A stretch of DNA of 6,238 nt from an uncultured Bacilli bacterium (lineage in GTDB: Bacteria; Bacillota_I; Bacilli_A; RF39; UBA660). Position numbers and translations under genes: made by a program. Each line of letters starts with the position of its first letter. The stretch's first letter is position 1. Below the pieces are notes generated by a model. That model did no database searches and had not been told where the DNA came from. It saw nothing but the letters and a program-made list of their open reading frames with translations. The DNA lies in the NCBI GenBank assembly GCA_947631895.1, contig CANRMU010000057.1, positions 1-6,238 on the forward strand. The letters are read 5' to 3'. Below are positions 1 through 4,244 of this stretch, piece by piece.

Positions 1-2
1 AT

Positions 3-53
3 TGCTTATATTATAAAGATTTAATATTAGAATCAGTTCAAAGTTTAAAATAA
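3..53 (+). CDS. possible 3' end of an upstream gene (partial)
   Basis: Reading from base 3 gives 16 open codons (C-L-Y-Y-K-D-L-I-L-E-S-V-Q-S-L-K) followed by TAA at 51-53. The charged, helix-like tail could be the C-terminus of a gene that enters from the left edge. The stretch is too short to name, and a chance open frame of this length is quite possible in such AT-rich DNA. The other two plus frames stop sooner (TAA at 22-24 and at 14-16), so if an upstream plus-strand gene reaches well into the window, this is its likeliest frame. Confidence 0.3.
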   Translation, partial: CLYYKDLILESVQSLK

Positions 54-112
54 TTAAAGAAATATTAAATGTCTAAAGATGTTAAGTTTAAAATACTTTT
101 TAAGTTTTAATA
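54..112. other. AT-rich spacer upstream of ftsQ with a short direct repeat
   Basis: No gene is seen here. The 12-base word AAGTTTAAAATA occurs at 41-52 and again at 84-95, with the first copy overlapping the possible upstream stop codon. In DNA this rich in A and T such a repeat may be chance. No convincing terminator hairpin is present between the possible upstream gene tail and the ftsQ promoter. Confidence 0.4.
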
Positions 113-141
113 TTCAAATATTCTTAATTTTTTGATAAAAT
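113..141 (+). promoter_or_regulatory. candidate sigma-A promoter for ftsQ
   Basis: An extended -10 element, TGATAAAAT at 133-141 (TGn plus TAAAAT, five of six matches to TATAAT), lies 17 bases downstream of TTCAAA at 113-118 (four of six matches to TTGACA). Transcription would start near 148, giving a leader of only about 15 bases before the ATG at 163. The leader would consist almost entirely of the GGTGA ribosome-binding site at 154-158. In this base composition such matches also arise by chance. The same TGn-TAAAAT form recurs at 1501-1509. Confidence 0.4.
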
Positions 142-162
142 GCAATTAAGTATGGTGAAAAT

Positions 163-867
163 ATGAAGAATAAAAAGAAGAAAATTAAACGTAAAATAAA
201 ATGGAAAAGTATAATAAAAATATTAAGTATTATTATTTTTGTTATGATTATTTATTTAGGTTTAAAACTTATACCGACTAATCATATTGTTGTAAAGGGT
301 AATACTTATTTAAGTGATAATGAAATAATTGATGATTCTCTATATAATAATTATCCTTGTCTTTTTTGTATTAATAACAAGGAAGTTAAAGAATCTTTAT
401 TAAAAAATCCTTTCATTAATAATGTTAAGATTAAAAAAAATTTATTTGGGGAAGTAACTTTAGAAATAGATGAAGCAAGACCTTTATTTTATAATCGTGA
501 TAAAAATCGTTTAATATTAAGTAATAAAAAAGAAGTAGATACTAATAATTTAAGAGGTGTACCTATTCTTACTAATTATGTTCCTGATGAATTATATGAA
601 AAACTTATTAATAGTTTTAATAAATTAGATAAAAATATTATTGAACTAATTAGTGAAATAATTTATGATCCCTGGAAAAATGGTGATGTTGTAATTGATG
701 AGACAAGATTTTTCTTACAAATGAATGATGGTAATCATGTATATATTAATACAATTCATTTAGATAAATTAAATAATTATATTGATATTTATGCTACTTT
801 AGAGGGTAAAAAAGGAACCTTGTATTTAGATTCTTCTAGTGATAAAATATCGTTTAGTTTATTTTAA
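163..867 (+). CDS. ftsQ: cell division protein FtsQ/DivIB
   Basis: This bitopic division protein links the FtsL/FtsB (DivIC) subcomplex to the septal peptidoglycan machinery and acts outside the membrane at midcell. The 234-residue product has a very basic cytoplasmic tail (residues 1-19, mostly Lys/Arg), one membrane segment (about 17-38), then a POTRA/FtsQ domain (about 39-107). That domain opens with the hallmark V-V-K-G-N pattern (43-47), contains the N-P-F-I-N-N-V core (82-88) and ends at E-A-R-P-L (104-108). A beta-rich domain runs to the C-terminus. The length is close to that of other DivIB proteins, without a long gamma tail. The ATG follows GGTGA at 154-158, which pairs with the distal part of the anti-SD. 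Two cysteines spaced C-x-x-C (66 and 69) lie in the extracytoplasmic POTRA domain, which is unusual. No other division-cluster gene is adjacent; queH follows after 13 bases and is probably co-transcribed. Confidence 0.88.
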   Translation: MKNKKKKIKRKIKWKSIIKILSIIIFVMIIYLGLKLIPTNHIVVKGNTYLSDNEIIDDSLYNNYPCLFCINNKEVKESLLKNPFINNVKIKKNLFGEVTLEIDEARPLFYNRDKNRLILSNKKEVDTNNLRGVPILTNYVPDELYEKLINSFNKLDKNIIELISEIIYDPWKNGDVVIDETRFFLQMNDGNHVYINTIHLDKLNNYIDIYATLEGKKGTLYLDSSSDKISFSLF

Positions 868-880
868 ATGAGGGATTTAG

Positions 881-1492
881 ATGAATTATCATAAAGAAAT
901 GTTAAATATAATAGCTAATTTAGAGAAAAGAGAAAGTCTTCTTTTACATACTTGTTGTGCGCCTTGTTCAACAACGGTTTTAATGACTTTAAAAGATTAT
1001 TTTGATATAACGGTATTATATTATAATCCTAATATTGAACCAGAAGAAGAATATTTAAAAAGAAAAGAAGAACAAAAAAGATTATTAAAAGAATTTAATA
1101 TTAAATTTTTAGATTGTGATTATGATGGGAAATCTTTTAAAGAAATTGCTAAAGGTTTAGAAGGAGAAAAAGAAAGAGGTAAACGTTGTTATAAATGTTA
1201 TTATTTAAGACTTTCTTATACCGCTAAAAAAGCCAAAGAGTTAGGTTTTGATTATTTTGGAACTAGTTTAACCGTAAGTCCTTATAAAGTTAGTAATTGG
1301 ATTAATGAAATAGGTGAAAATTTAAGCCATGAATATAATGTTAAATTTTTATTTAGTGATTTTAAAAAAGAAAATGGTTATTTAAAAAGTATTGAATATT
1401 CTAAAAAATATAATTTATATAGGCAAAATTATTGTGGATGTATATATTCTAAAAAATATTATGAAGATAAAGTAAGTGAATTTACTTCTTAG
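881..1492 (+). CDS. queH: epoxyqueuosine reductase QueH
   Basis: QueH (formerly DUF208) reduces epoxyqueuosine to queuosine at the wobble position of tRNAs with GUN anticodons. It is the non-homologous alternative to the cobalamin-dependent QueG. The 203-residue cytoplasmic protein shows the family's cysteine sets in order: H-T-C-C-A-P-C at 23-29 (Cys25, Cys26, Cys29), R-C-Y-K-C-Y at 102-107 (Cys103, Cys106) and Y-C-G-C at 184-187 (Cys185, Cys187). In the family, conserved cysteines bind a [4Fe-4S] cluster and a further iron; I do not assign each one. The Y-Y-N-P-N-I-E-P motif (47-54) and F-G-T-S-L-T-V-S-P-Y-K (126-136) are also typical. The ATG has GAGGGA at 870-875, five bases upstream. It lies 13 bases after ftsQ, probably in the same transcript. 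No other queuosine gene is visible in the window, so the rest of the pathway or queuine salvage must lie elsewhere. Confidence 0.93.
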   Translation: MNYHKEMLNIIANLEKRESLLLHTCCAPCSTTVLMTLKDYFDITVLYYNPNIEPEEEYLKRKEEQKRLLKEFNIKFLDCDYDGKSFKEIAKGLEGEKERGKRCYKCYYLRLSYTAKKAKELGFDYFGTSLTVSPYKVSNWINEIGENLSHEYNVKFLFSDFKKENGYLKSIEYSKKYNLYRQNYCGCIYSKKYYEDKVSEFTS

Positions 1493-1509
1493 ATTATTCA
1501 TGGTAAAAT
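1481..1509 (+). promoter_or_regulatory. candidate promoter for the membrane protein gene at 1533
   Basis: TGGTAAAAT at 1501-1509 is an extended -10 (TGn plus five of six matches to TATAAT). TTTACT at 1481-1486, 17 bases upstream, matches TTGACA at four of six positions and lies inside the last codons of queH. The 40-base gap between queH and the next gene would leave room for a separate start, so the downstream gene may have its own promoter in addition to read-through. The call rests on motif matching only. Confidence 0.35.
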
Positions 1510-1522
1510 ACTACTAGTTTTT

Positions 1523-1529
1523 GGGGTGG
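1523..1529 (+). promoter_or_regulatory. ribosome-binding site selecting the ATG at 1533
   Basis: GGGGTGG is the only G-rich stretch in this area and contains GGTG, complementary to the distal anti-SD, four bases before the ATG at 1533. The in-frame TTG at 1521 would place this site inside the coding region (codons 1-3), so the ATG is the better start and removes four residues from the longest frame. Confidence 0.6.
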
Positions 1530-1532
1530 ATT

Positions 1533-2027
1533 ATGAAAAAAGAAAGAAAATATTTTAAAAAAAAATTTGTTAAAATGAAATTTAAAATAGTTGTTTTTAT
1601 TTTTGCATTGTTAATTGTTATTTGTTCAATTGGGATATTTTTAAATTATCATTTATTTATAATTCAAAAAGTTGAACGATTAAATAAAGTAAGAGATTAT
1701 ACTGAATATAAAATTAAATTAGATTTTTTAACTGATAGTGATGAATATAATGAAAGATTAATTTATGAGACAGAAGATGAAAGATTTTATTTATCTGGAG
1801 TTAAAGAAATATATGTATATTATGGAAGTACTAATACTACTTTACAAGATGCTTTTGAAAGAGGTTATCTTACATTAGAAATATTAAAAGATAATTTATC
1901 TAGTGAAATAGGAAATGGTTATACTAAATATGCTTTTAAAGGCTCTAATAATGATAATGAACAATATGCGATGTATGAATTTGAAAGAGTAAATGATAAA
2001 ACAGATTATTATTTTACAACAATTTAA
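1533..2027 (+). CDS. hypothetical single-pass membrane protein
   Basis: I do not recognise this 164-residue protein. It has a highly basic N-terminus (residues 1-18, rich in Lys), one strong membrane segment (about 19-42) and a polar region (about 43-164) that should lie outside the cell by the positive-inside rule. The segment contains one cysteine, in the middle of the hydrophobic stretch, with no lipobox, so an uncleaved anchor is more likely than a lipoprotein. The outer region holds a pattern near residues 100-120 (L-x-D-A-F-x-x-G-x-L-T-L-E-x-L-K-D-N-L) that resembles a recurring motif in small secreted or anchored Bacillota proteins of unknown function; this likeness is from memory and weak. 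The alternative TTG start at 1521 is disfavoured by the ribosome-binding site. The gene follows queH by 40 bases, and its stop overlaps the stop of the convergent flippase gene. Confidence 0.7.
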   Translation: MKKERKYFKKKFVKMKFKIVVFIFALLIVICSIGIFLNYHLFIIQKVERLNKVRDYTEYKIKLDFLTDSDEYNERLIYETEDERFYLSGVKEIYVYYGSTNTTLQDAFERGYLTLEILKDNLSSEIGNGYTKYAFKGSNNDNEQYAMYEFERVNDKTDYYFTTI

Positions 2028-3316
2028 TTTAAATAAGTTTTTAAATTTTTAAAATCTAAAAGAACAACAAAGAAGATATTTATTATTTCAGCAATTACTA
2101 GAGAAAATAAACCAATTTTACATAAAGATAAAATAATTAGAGTTCCAAGTTTTACTATTTCACCATAGAAAGTAATTTTCATACTTATTTTAGCTTTTCC
2201 TAGAGCTTGTAGAGTACTAATTAAAGGGGCTTCTAAATAAAATAAGACAAAGAATGGGGCTAGAATGAAAATATATTCACTGCCTAGAGTTGTTTTATAT
2301 AAAGTATTTAAGATTTGATTTCTAAAAATCATGATAATTAAAGAAGAAGATAGACCAATAATAAAGGAATAGATTAAGGCTTGCTTTAATCTTCTTTTTA
2401 ACATTTTAAAGTTTTTTTCAGCATGATATTTACTAATTTCTGGGACTAAGATTTGACAGATAGCAGCTATGAAAAAAGATGGAAGAGTAAGAAGACCTAG
2501 AGCATAAGCATTGTATGCCGCATATTCTCTTAAAATATAAGCATTAGAGTATCCACTTAATAAAAGAAAATGAGTAAGAACAATAGGTTCTAAAAAAAAG
2601 CCAATATTACCAATGAATCTTGATGAAACACTTGGAATAGAAGTATCTAAAATATTTTTTAAAATATTTTTATTAGGAATAATTTCATCTTTATGAATAA
2701 TTTTATTTTTAGGAAGATAAAAACTAAAAACAATAATACTGGTTATTTCACTTAAAATATTTAATAAAATTAAACTAATAACGCCTAATAAAAGAGATTT
2801 TTTTACTAATAGAGGTAAAACAAATAATAAAAATAAAATTCTAACTATTTGTTCAAAAATATTAGAAATCGTATTAGGCGTTACTTTCATTTTACCAAGA
2901 AAATATCCTTTTAAAATTGAAGTAATACTTATAAATGGTAAAGTAAATGCCATAGCGATTAATAAGTAATAAGATTCTTCATTTTTTAATAAATTATGAC
3001 TTATAAAGGGAGCTAGAATAAAAATTAAAATCGTAAATAATAAATTTAATAAAATCATTAAAAAAGCTGTTGAAAAAATAATTTTTTTACTGTTATAAGT
3101 TTTTTCACTAATAATTTTAGAAATACTTATTGGTAGGGCAAATGTCGCTAAAGTAATTAATAAAGAATAAGTAGGAGTAACAATAGTATATAGTGAGACT
3201 CCTTCAACACCTATTACTCTAGTGTAAATAATTTTGACAACAAAACCTAAGATTTTAACGATAAAACCACCTAATAATAAAATTAATATCGACAATTTAA
3301 ATTGGTCTTTTTTCAT
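2024..3316 (-). CDS. SpoVB/MurJ-like polysaccharide or lipid-linked precursor flippase (MOP superfamily)
   Basis: This 430-residue integral membrane protein belongs to the MVF/SpoVB branch of the MOP exporter superfamily, which flips lipid-linked cell-wall or polysaccharide precursors across the cytoplasmic membrane. The N-terminal signature is clear: K-I-L-G-F-V-V-K (21-28), R-V-I-G-V-E-G-V-S-L-Y (33-43), a P-T-Y-S-L-L stretch (48-53) and A-L-P-I-S-I-S-K-I-I-S-E (60-71). I count about 12 hydrophobic segments: 8-31, 42-65, 80-105, 116-139, 155-171, 175-200, 229-254, 270-292, 313-331, 347-369, 379-399 and 401-420. Bacillus SpoVB is near 520 residues with about 14, so the C-terminal pair appears to be missing. 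The ATG has AAAGGA eight bases upstream (3325-3330 on the plus strand). Synteny with comN and rel favours SpoVB ancestry. A sporulation role cannot be inferred; a lipid II or surface-polymer flippase is equally plausible. Confidence 0.85.
   Translation of the reverse strand: MKKDQFKLSILILLLGGFIVKILGFVVKIIYTRVIGVEGVSLYTIVTPTYSLLITLATFALPISISKIISEKTYNSKKIIFSTAFLMILLNLLFTILIFILAPFISHNLLKNEESYYLLIAMAFTLPFISITSILKGYFLGKMKVTPNTISNIFEQIVRILFLLFVLPLLVKKSLLLGVISLILLNILSEITSIIVFSFYLPKNKIIHKDEIIPNKNILKNILDTSIPSVSSRFIGNIGFFLEPIVLTHFLLLSGYSNAYILREYAAYNAYALGLLTLPSFFIAAICQILVPEISKYHAEKNFKMLKRRLKQALIYSFIIGLSSSLIIMIFRNQILNTLYKTTLGSEYIFILAPFFVLFYLEAPLISTLQALGKAKISMKITFYGEIVKLGTLIILSLCKIGLFSLVIAEIINIFFVVLLDFKNLKTYLN
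2026..2050 (+). terminator. weak candidate terminator hairpin after the membrane protein gene
   Basis: AATTTAAA at 2026-2033 is perfectly repeated inverted as TTTAAATT at 2040-2047 around a six-base loop, and T's run on to 2050. The 8-bp stem has no G-C pairs, so it would be unstable and may not terminate efficiently. It starts at the stop codon (2025-2027) and lies within the last codons of the opposite gene. No better hairpin is visible between the two convergent genes. Confidence 0.22.
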
Positions 3317-3321
3317 CTTAC

Positions 3322-3351
3322 TTGTCCTTTCCTAATCTTTTTTGGTATAAT
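3322..3351 (+). promoter_or_regulatory. promoter for the comN-MBL-rel operon
   Basis: TGGTATAAT at 3343-3351 is a perfect extended -10 (TGn plus TATAAT), the best in the window. TTGTCC at 3322-3327, with an 18-base spacer, matches TTGACA at four of six positions. Transcription would start near 3358, giving a leader of about 23 bases that carries the AGGAAGG site. The -35 overlaps the ribosome-binding site of the divergent flippase gene (3325-3330), so the two genes share a compact 64-bp control region. A minus-strand -10 (TATTAT at 3352-3347 or TAAAAT at 3358-3353) may overlap it, but I found no convincing -35 for it. Confidence 0.62.
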
Positions 3352-3364
3352 AATTTTATGTTTT

Positions 3365-3371
3365 AGGAAGG
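3365..3371 (+). promoter_or_regulatory. ribosome-binding site selecting the ATG at 3381
   Basis: AGGAAGG lies nine bases before the ATG at 3381 and directly abuts the in-frame ATG at 3372. A ribosome cannot use the nearer codon with this spacing, so the start at 3381 is preferred and shortens the longest frame by three residues. Confidence 0.75.
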
Positions 3372-3380
3372 ATGTTTATT

Positions 3381-3632
3381 ATGGATTTGAATTTTAAATC
3401 TGTAGAAGAGTTATATGTTAGAATACTGCCAGCTTTAAAAACTAAGAAAAATGAAATGAAAAGTTTAAAGTTAGATATAAATGAAATAGATATATGGAAT
3501 TATTTTTGTCAAAATATTTGGAATCAGAAAAATGGTTTAACAATGGGAGAAATGGTTGATGATATTTTAAATACTGATAGTATTGATATATATGTAAAGA
3601 AAGGAATTAATAATGAAGATAACAGTAAATAA
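3381..3632 (+). CDS. comN: ComN-like post-transcriptional regulator
   Basis: This 83-residue soluble protein resembles the small 'post-transcriptional regulator' family of ComN (YrzD). In Bacillus subtilis, ComN acts on comE operon mRNA and associates with DivIVA at poles and septa. The family's pattern is visible in order: L-P-A-L-K-T-K-K-N-E (16-25), a spaced I-W-N-Y (38-41), a second Trp in N-I-W-N (45-48), and L-T-M-G-E-M-V-D-D-I-L-N (53-64), the conserved Val-Asp-Asp-Ile-Leu helix. Location supports it independently: in B. subtilis comN also sits beside spoVB and upstream of rel. No competence gene is visible here, so the target RNA in this organism is unknown. It is the first gene of a tight operon, and its last 20 bases overlap the start of the next gene, which suggests translational coupling. 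The similarity is recalled, not computed. Confidence 0.72.
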   Translation: MDLNFKSVEELYVRILPALKTKKNEMKSLKLDINEIDIWNYFCQNIWNQKNGLTMGEMVDDILNTDSIDIYVKKGINNEDNSK

Positions 3633-4239
3633 ACAAAGTAGTATTAGAATTCTTAGTGATAAGATTATTTATGTAGATCCAATAGATTATAAGGCTTTAC
3701 ATGATGCTGATTATATTTTTATTACTCATCCACATTGGGATCATTTTTCTTTAGTATCTATTTTAGAATTAAAAAATGAAAATACGATTTTTATAACACC
3801 TAAAGATATTGTTGAAGAATTATTAAATGTGGGAATAAATGAAGAAAATATATATGTTGTAAAACCTAATTTAACAATTCCTTTAAAAAGTATGGAAGTA
3901 AAGACTATTCCAGCATATAATATAAAAACTAAACATCATCCTAAAAAACAAGGATGGGTTGGTTATTTAATTAATATTGAGGGAATAAATATTTATATTA
4001 CGGGGGATAGTGATTGTACTAAAGAAAGTATGAATGTTAATTGTGATATATTATTATTACCAATAGGTGGGACTTATACAATGGATTATAATGAAGCAGC
4101 AAAGCTTACTAATACTTTGAGTCCTAAAAAAGTAATACCTACTCATTATGGGTATGTAGTAGGAAGTATTGAAGATGCCTTAAATTTTAAGAAATTATTA
4201 AATAAAAATATTAAATGTGAAATATTAATAAGGAAGTGA
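3613..4239 (+). CDS. metallo-beta-lactamase-fold hydrolase, UlaG/UPF0173-like
   Basis: This 208-residue cytoplasmic protein has the metal-binding signature T-H-P-H-W-D-H at 38-44 (His39, His41, Asp43, His44), the second-metal Asp in I-T-G-D-S-D (Asp132) and a late ligand in P-T-H-Y-G (His178). His108/His109 are candidates for the remaining ligand. The P-I-G-G-T-Y-T-M-D stretch (150-158) followed by E-A-A, and the absence of extra domains, place it near the UlaG (L-ascorbate-6-phosphate lactonase)/UPF0173 group. Substrates in this group are mostly unknown, so I assign only 'metal-dependent hydrolase'. AAAGGA at 3600-3605 lies seven bases before the ATG. The gene overlaps comN by 20 bases in another frame and ends five bases before rel, so the three are surely co-transcribed. 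Its TGA stop (4237-4239) is the only TGA used in the window. Confidence 0.88.
   Translation: MKITVNKQSSIRILSDKIIYVDPIDYKALHDADYIFITHPHWDHFSLVSILELKNENTIFITPKDIVEELLNVGINEENIYVVKPNLTIPLKSMEVKTIPAYNIKTKHHPKKQGWVGYLINIEGINIYITGDSDCTKESMNVNCDILLLPIGGTYTMDYNEAAKLTNTLSPKKVIPTHYGYVVGSIEDALNFKKLLNKNIKCEILIRK
4231..4236 (+). promoter_or_regulatory. ribosome-binding site selecting the GTG start of rel
   Basis: AGGAAG lies in the last codons of the MBL gene, eight bases before the GTG at 4245. A second in-frame GTG at 4236 overlaps the site itself and cannot be served by it. The frame is closed upstream by TGA at 4218-4220, so no earlier start is reasonable. A GTG start may keep rel translation moderate. 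Confidence 0.7.
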
Positions 4240-4244
4240 AAATA

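Noticed and set aside
41..95. 12-base direct repeat AAGTTTAAAATA as a regulator operator
   Set aside because: There are only two copies, the first overlaps a possible stop codon, and the word is all but one base A/T; chance is a sufficient explanation.
1521..1532. TTG start giving a four-residue longer membrane protein
   Set aside because: The only ribosome-binding site, GGGGTGG, would then lie inside the coding region; the ATG at 1533 fits it.
3372..3380. ATG at 3372 as start of the comN-like gene
   Set aside because: It directly abuts AGGAAGG with no spacing; the ATG at 3381 is nine bases away and matches the family's N-terminus better.
3317..3380. Riboswitch or structured leader in the divergent region
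   Set aside because: The gap is only 64 bases, is filled by promoter and ribosome-binding sites, and shows no stable stem.
4236..4244. GTG at 4236 as start of rel
   Set aside because: It overlaps the AGGAAG ribosome-binding site that serves the GTG at 4245.
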